The notes beneath the pieces were generated by a model. It was not told the origin of the DNA and searched no databases. It worked only from the letters and a program-made list of their open reading frames with translations. Below are positions 1 through 5,730 of a stretch of DNA of 5,800 nt, in pieces (position 1 is the first letter of the stretch; each line of letters opens with the position of its first letter). The position numbers and the translations under genes were made by a program. Source of the stretch: Hyphomonadaceae bacterium (lineage in GTDB: Bacteria; Pseudomonadota; Alphaproteobacteria; Caulobacterales; Aquidulcibacteraceae); assembly GCA_003526465.1 (NCBI GenBank), contig DPWD01000356.1:1-5800 (forward strand), read 5' to 3'.

Positions 1-18
1 CAATTTTTCCGCGAACTG

Positions 19-213
19 CTAGGCCCCCTTCGCCGGGCAGCTGTTGATGCCGAGCACGGCGTAAAGCGGGCAGAACCCGACAATTCCCGTCAACAACGGA
101 ATGAGCCCCAGATACGCCCACGGCGTCTGCGGACCGACGAATGCGAGCGACAATACGCCCGCGCCGACAAGCACGCGCAGAACCCGATCAATAGCGCCTT
201 CGTTCGTTTTCAT
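19..213 (-). CDS. DUF2892 (YgaP-type) small inner-membrane protein
   Basis: This 64-residue protein has two hydrophobic segments, at about residues 10-27 and 33-52. It ends with a cysteine pair (C48 in FCPLY and C59 in NSCP). The N-terminal amphipathic stretch, two-helix hairpin and GFCPLYAVLGI signature are typical of DUF2892, the membrane domain that also forms the tail of rhodanese YgaP. The reading frame is open further upstream to 318, but the ATG at 213 is chosen because AAGGAG lies a few bases before it and because family members start this way. The gene follows the Crp/Fnr regulator on the same strand with a 65-base gap, so co-transcription is likely. DUF2892 genes often sit near sulphur-handling genes; whether that holds here depends on what lies left of base 1. 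No exact biochemical function is known. Confidence 0.88.
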   Translation of the reverse strand: MKTNEGAIDRVLRVLVGAGVLSLAFVGPQTPWAYLGLIPLLTGIVGFCPLYAVLGINSCPAKGA

Positions 214-255
214 ATTGCCTCTCCTTGCGAATTGCGGCGCCAGTCTGCCGCGCCG

Positions 256-292
256 GGGCGCCAGCGTCTGTGACCAGGTCACACTGGCGCCC
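256..292. repeat. Nested inverted repeat across the regulator stop codon
   Basis: The outer arms GGGCGCCAG (256-264) and CTGGCGCCC (284-292) are perfect 9-base inverted repeats. Inside them, after a four-base bulge (265-268), lies a perfect 15-base odd palindrome, TGTGACCAGGTCACA (269-283). The regulator's TGA stop (281-279 on the minus strand) is part of the inner palindrome. No T-run follows on either strand, so a classic intrinsic terminator is unlikely. As RNA it would form a long stem between the regulator and DUF2892 coding regions, ending 42 bases before the DUF2892 start codon. As DNA the inner TGTGA/TCACA arms resemble a CRP-type operator, but with a 5-base rather than the canonical 6-base spacer. 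Confidence 0.8.
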
Positions 293-908
293 GCGCCAGG
301 CGCGACAGGGCGTCGCAATCCTTAAGGGCGACACAGCCGCGTGTCAGCGCCACGAGGCCATTGCGCGCAAACAAACCAAGTTGTCGGCTCACGGCCTCGC
401 GCGCCGACCCGATTTCAGAGGCAAGCGCTTCGTGGGTCGCGTGCACCATAGCCTTGGCGTCAGCCATGCGCAGCAGCGCCCCGGCGAGGCGCGTGTCGAG
501 GCCCGTGAACGCCAGGGTTTCGACCACCCGTTCGTAGTCGGAAAAGCGCTCGGCAATCGAGGTCAGCACGGCGGCGCGAAAGGCGGCGTTCTCGCTCAGC
601 AGCCGGTTGAACGCGTCCGGCGCGAGCAAGTGTGCGTCAATGGCCTCCTCCGCGACGCCCTCCGCGGCGTAAACTCTGCTCTCCGCCAGGCACGAAAACG
701 TCTGCAGGCAAATTTCGCCGGGCCGCACGCGGTAAAGCACGATTTCGCGGCCCGCCATCGAGCTCAGACCGACACGGATGACGCCACTCCGCAGCGCCAA
801 GAAGCCCTTGCAGGCATCATCGGGGCGGAACAGGACGGCGCCGGCGAGAGCCCTCACGGGTTGTGCGCCGGCGGCGGCGGCGATGTCGGCAAGTGTGTTC
901 TGCGCCAT
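279..908 (-). CDS. Crp/Fnr family transcriptional regulator
   Basis: This is a 209-residue two-domain regulator. The N-terminal beta-roll covers about residues 15-110 (LFRPDDACKGFLALRSGVIRV, then GEICLQTFSCLAES around 64-77). A dimerisation helix follows at about 112-135. The C-terminal winged helix-turn-helix spans about 155-195. The recognition helix reads AREAVSRQL (169-177): R170, E171 and R175 align with the CRP contact residues, while S174 matches FNR. There is no N-terminal cysteine cluster of the FNR type, and the cAMP phosphate-binding cassette is not recognisable. C67 and C73 lie where that cassette region would be, suggesting a redox or sulphur signal, which is inference. The ATG at 908 has GGAG nine bases upstream. 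The gene is divergent from the desaturase with only 41 bases between starts, and is likely co-transcribed with the DUF2892 gene. Confidence 0.9.
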   Translation of the reverse strand: MAQNTLADIAAAAGAQPVRALAGAVLFRPDDACKGFLALRSGVIRVGLSSMAGREIVLYRVRPGEICLQTFSCLAESRVYAAEGVAEEAIDAHLLAPDAFNRLLSENAAFRAAVLTSIAERFSDYERVVETLAFTGLDTRLAGALLRMADAKAMVHATHEALASEIGSAREAVSRQLGLFARNGLVALTRGCVALKDCDALSRLARAPV

Positions 909-949
909 TTGGGCGTGCTCCGTGACCCGCGGTGTGATAGTCTTAGCGC
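909..949. promoter_or_regulatory. Divergent promoter region, regulator/desaturase
   Basis: Only 41 bases separate the two divergent start codons, so both promoters must overlap here or reach into the coding regions. The desaturase start at 950 has no visible Shine-Dalgarno sequence and may be translated from a very short or absent leader. The hexamer GTGACC (922-927) also occurs in both arms of the inner palindrome at 269-283, and TGTGA appears at 933-937. The two half-sites do not form a good palindrome. I cannot assign -35 and -10 boxes with confidence. Confidence 0.4.
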
Positions 950-1876
950 ATGCCAGCGGTAGCGCGCATCGACCCGAAGGACGTGTTTTCGCCCGAGGAA
1001 TGGGCGGGGCTCTCGGCGCGCTCGCCCTGGCGCGGCCTTGCCTGCGTCGCCGGCGCTTGGGGGCTGATCATCGCCGCCGGCGCTCTGTTCATCGCGTGGC
1101 CCAATCCGCTGACCTATGTGCTGGCGGTGATGCTAATAGGGGCGCGACAGCTTGGGCTGGCGATCCTGATGCACGATGCGGCGCACGGGGCGCTGCACCC
1201 TGATGCAAAGGTCAACGAATGGGTTGGCGAATGGTACTGCGCGGCGCCGGTGGGCGCGCGGCTCGACGCTTACCGCGCCTATCATCTCAAACACCATCGT
1301 TACACCGAGCAACCGGAGGACCCCGACCTCGGCCTCTCCGCGCCCTTCCCAATCACGCGCGCCTCGTTGTGGCGCAAGATCGTGCGCGATCTCACCGGGC
1401 AGACCTTCTTCAAACAACGCATCGCGCCGCTGCTCGCCAAGCAGCGCTTGGAAGCCCGCGAGGGCGGCAATGTCACCGCCAGCGCGGAGACCAACCACTT
1501 CCTGGCGGTCAACGCGACGATGTTTCTGGCGCTCGCGCTCGCCGGCCTTTGGTGGGCTTATCCCGCGCTCTGGATCGTGCCCATGGCGACCTGGTTCCCG
1601 CTGGTGACGCGGCTGCGCAACATCGCCGAGCACGCGGTGGTCGACACGCGCGAAGACCCGTTCACGCACGCCCGCACCACGCTCGCCAACCCGCTGGAGC
1701 GCCTCTTCATCGCGCCCTATTGGGTGCACTATCACGGCGAACACCACGTGTTCATGCACGCGCCGTGCTACCGGCTGGAGCGCATGCACAAGATGCTGAT
1801 GGCGAAAGGCTACGGCGCGCGCATGCGCATCGCGCCAGGTTATTCCAGCGTGCTGCGCCAGGCGGCGCCGGCTTGA
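950..1876 (+). CDS. Membrane fatty acid desaturase (di-iron)
   Basis: This 308-residue protein carries the histidine boxes of the membrane-bound di-iron desaturase/hydroxylase superfamily: HDAAH at 75-79, HLKHH at 112-116 and HYHGEHH at 260-266. An additional RNIAEH lies at 223-228. Hydrophobic segments at about 31-50, 55-73, 187-203 and 205-220 give the usual four-span topology, with the iron-binding histidines on the cytoplasmic face. Such enzymes insert a double bond into an acyl chain using O2 and an electron donor. The RNIAEH motif and overall length recall the rhizobitoxine-desaturase-like branch, so the real substrate may be a fatty acyl lipid or another alkyl chain. The ATG is the first in frame after the divergent gap, and no SD is visible. 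The methyltransferase gene starts 19 bases downstream, suggesting a two-gene operon. Confidence 0.9.
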   Translation: MPAVARIDPKDVFSPEEWAGLSARSPWRGLACVAGAWGLIIAAGALFIAWPNPLTYVLAVMLIGARQLGLAILMHDAAHGALHPDAKVNEWVGEWYCAAPVGARLDAYRAYHLKHHRYTEQPEDPDLGLSAPFPITRASLWRKIVRDLTGQTFFKQRIAPLLAKQRLEAREGGNVTASAETNHFLAVNATMFLALALAGLWWAYPALWIVPMATWFPLVTRLRNIAEHAVVDTREDPFTHARTTLANPLERLFIAPYWVHYHGEHHVFMHAPCYRLERMHKMLMAKGYGARMRIAPGYSSVLRQAAPA

Positions 1877-1895
1877 CCGCGCCTTTCCGAACGCC

Positions 1896-2552
1896 GTGAT
1901 CCCCGACATCCCCGGTTTCATCCGCGAGAACACGCGCATCCTCGCGCCCACCCATGTGCCAGAGCTGCGCTTACATCTCGCCGACGACGCTGTAAGCTTG
2001 TGGGAACTCACCGAGGCACAACTCGGCGAACTCGACCTGCCGCCGCCGTTCTGGGCGTTCGCGTGGGCGGGTGGGCAGGCGCTGGCGCGTTATGTGTTGG
2101 ACAATCCCGCCATCGTCGCCGGCAAGCGCGTGCTCGATGTCGCTTCCGGCTCGGGGCTGGTCGCCATCGCCGCGATGAAGGCGGGCGCAGCCTCAGCGCT
2201 GGCCGCCGACATCGACGCCTTCGCCGCCCATGCCGCCGCGCTTAACGCCGCGCTCAATGGCGTGCGTATCGAAACCAGCAGCGCCGATCCGGTGGGCGCG
2301 CCGGTCGAAGCAGAGGCAATTCTCGTCGGCGATCTGTTCTACGATCGCGATCTCGCGCCGCGCGTGCTGGAATGGCTCATCGGCTGCCAAGCGCAAGGCA
2401 AAATCGTGCTGATCGGCGATCCAGGCCGCACCTATCTACCGCGCGACAAGCTCGAGCAAATCGCCGCCTACGACATCCCCGTCACCCGCGCGCTGGAAGA
2501 CGCGGAAGTGAAACGCGCCGCTGTGTGGCGGCTGCTGCGGCGCGCGCGCTGA
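1896..2552 (+). CDS. Class I SAM methyltransferase, METTL20/ETFB-lysine type
   Basis: This 218-residue protein starts with GTG. The Rossmann SAM-binding motif I is VLDVASGSG (79-87), followed by an acidic strand end AADID (103-107). The segment PFWAFAWAGGQALARY (51-66) just before motif I, and GDLFYD (145-150) after it, are hallmarks of the METTL20 (ETFB lysine methyltransferase) group, often annotated as nicotinamide N-methylase-like or L11 methyltransferase-like. The Agrobacterium METTL20 homologue has been reported to methylate the ETF beta subunit and ribosomal protein L7/L12, so those are the best substrate guesses here. No clear SD precedes the GTG; translation may be coupled to the desaturase, whose stop is 19 bases upstream. 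The gene ends at the convergent repeat region. Confidence 0.85.
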   Translation: MIPDIPGFIRENTRILAPTHVPELRLHLADDAVSLWELTEAQLGELDLPPPFWAFAWAGGQALARYVLDNPAIVAGKRVLDVASGSGLVAIAAMKAGAASALAADIDAFAAHAAALNAALNGVRIETSSADPVGAPVEAEAILVGDLFYDRDLAPRVLEWLIGCQAQGKIVLIGDPGRTYLPRDKLEQIAAYDIPVTRALEDAEVKRAAVWRLLRRAR

Positions 2553-2574
2553 GCAAAACTAAAAGGGCCTCGCG

Positions 2575-2618
2575 CTCCCCCGATAGGGGGAGCTGTCAGC
2601 GAAGCTGACTGAGGGGGC
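2575..2618 (+). repeat. REP-like palindromic repeat, copy A
   Basis: The copy consists of two adjacent hairpins and a G-rich tail. Hairpin 1 is CTCCCCC-GATA-GGGGGAG (2575-2592, perfect 7-base stem). Hairpin 2 is GTCAGC-GAA-GCTGAC (2595-2609, perfect 6-base stem). The tail is GAGGGGGC (2611-2618). It begins 22 bases after the methyltransferase stop. No T-run follows, so termination by the classic mechanism is doubtful. It pairs with inverted copy B at 2645-2696. The architecture resembles the REP/BIME-type extragenic palindromes widespread in GC-rich proteobacteria. Confidence 0.75.
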
Positions 2619-2644
2619 AGCGCCGCTGCTTGTGAGTCCAGCGC

Positions 2645-2696
2645 CCACCCCTCCGTCACGCGCTTCGCGCGCGCCACCTCCCCCGAACGGGGGAGG
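2645..2696 (-). repeat. REP-like palindromic repeat, inverted copy B
   Basis: Read on the minus strand from 2696, this copy repeats the design of copy A. It has an 8-base perfect hairpin CCTCCCCC-GTTC-GGGGGAGG (2696-2677), a second hairpin with a GAA loop (about 2673-2657, five perfect pairs next to the loop plus a mismatched extension), and a GGAGGGGTGG tail (2654-2645). It is six bases longer than copy A between the first hairpin and the tail. The stems differ in sequence from A while the fold and the GAA loop are kept. It lies 29 bases before the convergent lipoprotein stop. Confidence 0.72.
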
Positions 2697-2725
2697 ACGG
2701 GCGCCTATCATCGCCGTGCTCCAGT

Positions 2726-3196
2726 CTATTCCATCGCGCAAACAAGCGAGCGCGCGGTCTCGTCGGTTTCGCGTGTGCGCGCGTCATCGCAAACCACGGT
2801 CCAGAAGCGCGTCACTTGCGCGCCGAGATCGTCGGAACGCGCTTGCAATTCGGTCATCGTCGGTTCGGTGGTCGCGGGTTCGGAAATCCACACCGGCTCG
2901 TAAGCGGTCCCGCACGCGGCCTCGGTGAACAAGCCCTTGGCGCAGATGCGCGAACGCTCGAGATTGTAGCTCCAGACGGTCTCGCGCAGAGCGCGGGCAA
3001 TTTCGCGCGATTGAGCGGGATCGCCGGCGCCGACGCCCGGGCGCGCCGCGGTCAAATCGCCCACCTGCCCCAACATGACGTCATAGCGCGCGACCTGGGT
3101 CTCCAGATTGGGCGGGGCCTCGGCGCGGCCCTTCTGATTGAGCTGCCCGCAAGCAGCCAAGCCCAGAACCAGGGCACAAGCAAAAATTGATCTCAT
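2726..3196 (-). CDS. Predicted lipoprotein, unknown function
   Basis: This 156-residue protein has a lipoprotein signal peptide: a short basic N-terminus, a hydrophobic core and the lipobox L13-A14-A15-C16, with G17 at +2. The +2 residue is not aspartate, which favours outer-membrane sorting. The mature part is about 141 residues, hydrophilic and probably largely helical. It has four cysteines (C85, C95, C136, C153) that could form two periplasmic disulphides. I do not recognise a named domain. The ATG at 3196 has a strong GGAGG eight bases upstream, but that SD lies inside a perfect hairpin (3201-3223). A small membrane-protein ORF ends 30 bases upstream on the same strand, suggesting a two-gene unit. 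Downstream are the inverted REP-like repeats. Confidence 0.8.
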   Translation of the reverse strand: MRSIFACALVLGLAACGQLNQKGRAEAPPNLETQVARYDVMLGQVGDLTAARPGVGAGDPAQSREIARALRETVWSYNLERSRICAKGLFTEAACGTAYEPVWISEPATTEPTMTELQARSDDLGAQVTRFWTVVCDDARTRETDETARSLVCAME

Positions 3197-3200
3197 TGGG

Positions 3201-3223
3201 GACGCCTCCAGCTAGGAGGCGTC
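3201..3223 (-). promoter_or_regulatory. SD-sequestering hairpin before the lipoprotein gene
   Basis: On the minus-strand transcript GACGCCTCC (3223-3215) and GGAGGCGTC (3209-3201) form a perfect nine-base stem with a five-base loop (TAGCT). The 3' arm contains the lipoprotein's GGAGG ribosome binding site, so folding would hide it. The stop codon of the upstream small ORF (3229-3227) lies only three bases before the 5' arm, so a terminating ribosome would cover that arm and free the SD. This is a good layout for translational coupling. No T-run follows at once, so it is not a standard terminator. Confidence 0.65.
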
Positions 3224-3226
3224 TAT

Positions 3227-3391
3227 CTAGCGCGGGTCGATCTGGGTCGCGAGCGCGTTATAGCCGCCGTCGAACTCAAGCCCGCAAATGTCGTCCGCCC
3301 GCCGCCAAAGCGTTATCGCGGCGCCCGCGAGCCCCAAGCCCGCGACCGCCGCGACTACCGCCCACGCGACGCCCCAAACCTCAGCGTCCAT
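3227..3391 (-). CDS. Small single-span membrane protein, hypothetical
   Basis: This ORF encodes 54 residues from the ATG at 3391, or 64 from the ATG at 3421; a GTG at 3394 is also possible. The sequence has one hydrophobic helix (about residues 4-26 of the short form, GVAWAVVAAVAGLGLAGAA), followed by a basic WRR stop-transfer. A hydrophilic tail, ICGLEFDGGYNALATQIDPR, follows. Third codon positions are strongly G/C, as in the neighbouring genes, and no other gene claims this strand and space. No good SD precedes any of the possible starts, so the exact start is uncertain. It ends 30 bases before the lipoprotein gene and probably shares its transcript. I recognise no family. Confidence 0.5.
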   Translation of the reverse strand: MDAEVWGVAWAVVAAVAGLGLAGAAITLWRRADDICGLEFDGGYNALATQIDPR

Positions 3392-3484
3392 CACAACACC
3401 AGCCCATTGCCTTCGAGGCATCTTGTTGATGCGGTTCTACCCACACGCCGATGAACACTCGGTTTCCGAAACAAAAACAAATGG

Positions 3485-3514
3485 TTGAAGTAACACGCCG
3501 GTAAGCTCTACGGT
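3485..3514 (+). promoter_or_regulatory. Possible promoter for the MAPEG gene
   Basis: The 154 bases between the small ORF and the MAPEG gene (3392-3545) are divergent and include a relatively A/T-rich patch around 3460-3490. TTGAAG (3485-3490) resembles a -35 box. TACGGT (3509-3514), 18 bases later, is a poor -10 match. An 11-base palindrome GTTTCCGAAAC lies at 3462-3472. Nothing else is recognisable in this gap. Confidence 0.25.
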
Positions 3515-3545
3515 CCGGTCCGAATCCACGCGCAAGGAGCCCTCG

Positions 3546-3950
3546 ATGCTGCGTCTCGAAATCGCCGCGCTTTATGCGGGCGTGAACATCCTGCTTCTGC
3601 TGGTGCTCGCCTATCTGGTGGTGGCCGGCCGGCGCAGGCACAAGATCGTGCTCGGCGACGGCGGCAACGAGGCCTTCAACCGCAGCGTCCGCGCCCACGC
3701 CAACGCCGCCGAATACATCCCCGCCGGCCTCGTCGGCATCCTCATGCTGGCGCTGATGGAGCCGGCCGCGCCGCTCTGGCTGCTGCACGCCTCCGGAATT
3801 TCTTTGACGCTGGGGAGAATTTTGCACGGGGTGGGCCTCAATTCCGGAATGCTCAACCCCGGCCGGGTCGGGGGCGTGATGCTGACCTGGCTCGCTTACC
3901 TCCTCATCGGCGGCGGGCTGATCTACGCCGCCCTGGCGCAACGGCTGTAA
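3546..3950 (+). CDS. MAPEG family membrane protein
   Basis: This 134-residue, four-helix membrane protein matches the length and topology of the MAPEG family (membrane-associated proteins in eicosanoid and glutathione metabolism). Hydrophobic spans lie at about 6-27, 58-72, 76-92 and 107-130. The family signature is FNRSVRAHANAAEYIPAGL (44-62), the polar loop after helix 1 that leads into helix 2, followed by LGRILHGVGL (89-98). Eukaryotic relatives use glutathione for conjugation or peroxidase reactions. Bacterial members of this YecN-like branch are mostly uncharacterised, so the activity is not assigned. The ATG is supported by AAGGAG (3534-3539) with six bases of spacing. It stands 42 bases upstream of pmbA on the same strand and may share its transcript. 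Confidence 0.88.
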   Translation: MLRLEIAALYAGVNILLLLVLAYLVVAGRRRHKIVLGDGGNEAFNRSVRAHANAAEYIPAGLVGILMLALMEPAAPLWLLHASGISLTLGRILHGVGLNSGMLNPGRVGGVMLTWLAYLLIGGGLIYAALAQRL

Positions 3951-3960
3951 CGCCGATTGC

Positions 3961-3976
3961 CCGCCGGCCCCGGCGG
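3961..3976. other. Short GC hairpin between MAPEG gene and pmbA
   Basis: CCGCCGG (3961-3967) and CCGGCGG (3970-3976) form a perfect inverted repeat around two bases. No T-run follows, so it is not a clear terminator. It lies just ahead of the SD-poor pmbA start and of an in-frame ATG-TAG pair (3981-3986). It could equally be incidental GC-rich sequence. Confidence 0.35.
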
Positions 3977-3992
3977 CCCCATGTAGCGGCCC

Positions 3993-5339
3993 ATGGCATT
4001 AGACGCTGATTCCCAGGCCGCCCTTTCGGCCCTCAATGACTATGCCCGCCAGGCGGGCGCGGACGCCTCGGAGGCATCGCTTGCCTCCCGGGAGAGCATT
4101 TCCGCCGAGGTGCGCATGGGCGAGCTTGAGGGCATGGAGCGCGAGGAGGGCCGCTCGGTCGCCTTGCGCGCTTTCATCGGCAAGCGCCAGGCCGCGGCCT
4201 CCTCCACCGACCTTTCGCCCAAGGGCTTGCAGGCGCTAGCGGAGCGCACGGTGGCGATGGCGCGCGCAGCCCCGGAAGACCCCTATTGCGGCTTGCTTGA
4301 TCCCGGCTTTCGCGCCAGCGGCAGCCACCCCGATCTCAATCAATCCGACGATGCGCGCCCAAGCCCCGCACACTTGATCGAACTGGCCCGCACCTGCGAG
4401 GCGGCGTCGCTGGCGATTCCAGGCATCGCCAATTCCGGCGGCGCGGGCGCATCGAGCGAAGTCTCCGCCTTCGCCTACGCTACCTCGGATGGATTCGCGG
4501 GCGCCGAGAGTTCAACTTCTTACAGCCTGGGCACACAGCCGATCGCCGAAAAAGGCGAAGACATGGAGCGCGACTATGAGTGGCGCACGCTGCGTTTCTT
4601 CGCCGAACTGCCGAGCCCGGAGGAGATCGGGCGCATCGCCGGGGAACGCACGGCGCGCAGGCTCGGCTCGCGCAAGCTCGAAAGTCAGAAGGCGGCGGTG
4701 ATTTTCGAGAACCGCCTCGCCGGGCGCATGCTCTCGCCTTTTCTCGGCGCGATCTCGGGCGCGGCGGTCGCGCGCGGGGTTTCGTTCCTGAAAGACAAGC
4801 TTGGCCAGCGCATCTTTTCCGAAAACTTCCAACTGTGCGAGGATCCGTTCGTGCCCAAGGCGATGGGCAGCCGCTTGTTCGACGGCGAAGGCGGCGCGGT
4901 GGCGGCGATGAATTTGGTTGAGAACGGCGCCTTCCACCATTGGATGCTCAATGCCTCCGCCGCGCGGCAATTGGGGCTTCAACCCAACGGCCACGCCACT
5001 TCCGGCCATGGCGGCCCGCCCGGCATTGGCGCCGCCAATCTGTTCGTGAAGCCGGGCGCTGAGGATCTCGCCGGGCTCATGCGCAACGCCGGCAAGGGGC
5101 TTTTCGTCACCGACATGTTCTCGCCTTCGCTCAACATGAACAACGGCGATTGGTCGGTGGGCGTTGCCGGCTTCTGGTTCGAGAACGGCGATATCGCTTA
5201 TCCGGTCAGCGAAGTGACTGTTGCGGGCAATCTGCTCGACATCTATGCGCGCCTCATCTGCGGATCGGACCTCGACAATCGCGGCGCGCTGGAGATTCCG
5301 AGCCTTGCCGTCGACGATCTCGCCATCGGCGGCACATAA
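3993..5339 (+). CDS. pmbA: TldE/PmbA, TldD-partner metalloprotease subunit
   Basis: This 448-residue protein has the usual length for TldE/PmbA. The N-terminal alpha/beta domain covers about residues 10-110 (SAEVRMGELEGMEREEGRSV is typical). The C-terminal beta-rich domain holds the family signatures NLFVKPGAEDLAGL (349-362), GLFVTDMFSPSLNMNNGDWS (369-388), GFWFENGD (393-400) and PVSEVTVAGNLLDI (404-417), ending with PSLAVDDLAIGG. The HEXXXH zinc motif of TldD is absent, which identifies it as the TldE partner. In known cases the TldD/TldE heterodimer is a cytoplasmic protease that degrades unfolded peptides, matures microcin B17 and removes the CcdA antitoxin. TldD is not in this window. The ATG at 3993 lacks a clear SD. 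The DUF4170 gene follows after 10 bases. Confidence 0.93.
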   Translation: MALDADSQAALSALNDYARQAGADASEASLASRESISAEVRMGELEGMEREEGRSVALRAFIGKRQAAASSTDLSPKGLQALAERTVAMARAAPEDPYCGLLDPGFRASGSHPDLNQSDDARPSPAHLIELARTCEAASLAIPGIANSGGAGASSEVSAFAYATSDGFAGAESSTSYSLGTQPIAEKGEDMERDYEWRTLRFFAELPSPEEIGRIAGERTARRLGSRKLESQKAAVIFENRLAGRMLSPFLGAISGAAVARGVSFLKDKLGQRIFSENFQLCEDPFVPKAMGSRLFDGEGGAVAAMNLVENGAFHHWMLNASAARQLGLQPNGHATSGHGGPPGIGAANLFVKPGAEDLAGLMRNAGKGLFVTDMFSPSLNMNNGDWSVGVAGFWFENGDIAYPVSEVTVAGNLLDIYARLICGSDLDNRGALEIPSLAVDDLAIGGT

Positions 5340-5349
5340 AGGGAAGGCC

Positions 5350-5592
5350 ATGAGCGAACCGCGCCAACTCCTGCATCTCGTCATCGGCGGCGAACTGAAG
5401 GACCTGGACCGCCCCGAGTTCGAGGATTTGTCGGTCGTCGATTTCGTCGGCGCCTATCCCAATTATCGCGCCGCCTACGATGCCTGGAAAGGCGCGGCGC
5501 AACGCACCGTCGACAACGCGCGCATGCGCTATTTCATAATCCACGCCCACCGCCTGCTCGACCCCGGCGAAGACCCCGAGCAAGAGATGTGA
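5350..5592 (+). CDS. DUF4170 domain protein
   Basis: This 80-residue soluble protein spans the whole DUF4170 family. It has LLHLVIGGEL (6-15), then VDFVGAYPNYRAAYDAWKGA (30-49), and the strongly conserved AQRTVDNARMRYFIIHAHRL (50-69). The start at 5350 is chosen over upstream in-frame ATGs because it has GGGAAGG just before it, follows the pmbA stop by 10 bases, and yields the canonical family N-terminus. The function is unknown. Placement next to pmbA recurs in alphaproteobacteria, often with an inositol-monophosphatase-like gene and lipid A/Kdo genes nearby, from memory; the monophosphatase gene is absent between the two here. Non-coding repeats follow the stop. Confidence 0.9.
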   Translation: MSEPRQLLHLVIGGELKDLDRPEFEDLSVVDFVGAYPNYRAAYDAWKGAAQRTVDNARMRYFIIHAHRLLDPGEDPEQEM

Positions 5593-5677
5593 GCCCGAGA
5601 GCGTTTCAGTTTGCAGTTGCGCACACCCTCCCCGCGAGGAGAGGGGGCAGGGGGTGGGGAGACACGCCGATCTCTCC

Positions 5678-5706
5678 AGGTCGGAGCGCGCGCCTCCCGG
5701 CGCGCA
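5678..5706 (+). repeat. Palindromic element, plus-strand copy
   Basis: The element is AGGTCGGAGC followed by the hairpin GCGCGCC-TCCC-GGCGCGC (5688-5705, perfect seven-base stem) and a closing A. It matches the inverted copy at 5738-5766 at 24 of 29 positions. The stem differs at two base pairs, and both partners change together in each case. Confidence 0.75.
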
Positions 5707-5730
5707 ATCGACGCGGCATCCGTATCGTTG

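Noticed and set aside
225..962. Plus-strand ORF opposite the Crp/Fnr regulator
   Set aside because: Shadow reading frame. The regulator on the minus strand has recognisable domains and an SD.
1133..2011. Long minus-strand ORF opposite the desaturase and methyltransferase
   Set aside because: Arg/His/Gly-rich shadow typical of GC-rich DNA. It overlaps two genes with clear motifs on the other strand.
2575..2696. Bidirectional intrinsic terminator for the convergent genes
   Set aside because: The stems are strong, but no T-run follows on either strand, so it is described as a repeat. A role in blocking transcripts remains possible.
3792..3848. Nine-base inverted repeat TCCGGAATT/AATTCCGGA inside the MAPEG gene
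   Set aside because: Lies in conserved coding sequence with a 39-base loop and has no regulatory context. Treated as chance.
3381..3941. Minus-strand ORF opposite the MAPEG gene
   Set aside because: Composition rich in Gln/His/Gly with no recognisable fold. The MAPEG motifs and SD on the plus strand are convincing.
4512..5384. Long minus-strand ORF opposite pmbA
   Set aside because: Antisense shadow of a well-recognised gene, with no domain signature and low-complexity Ala/Arg composition.
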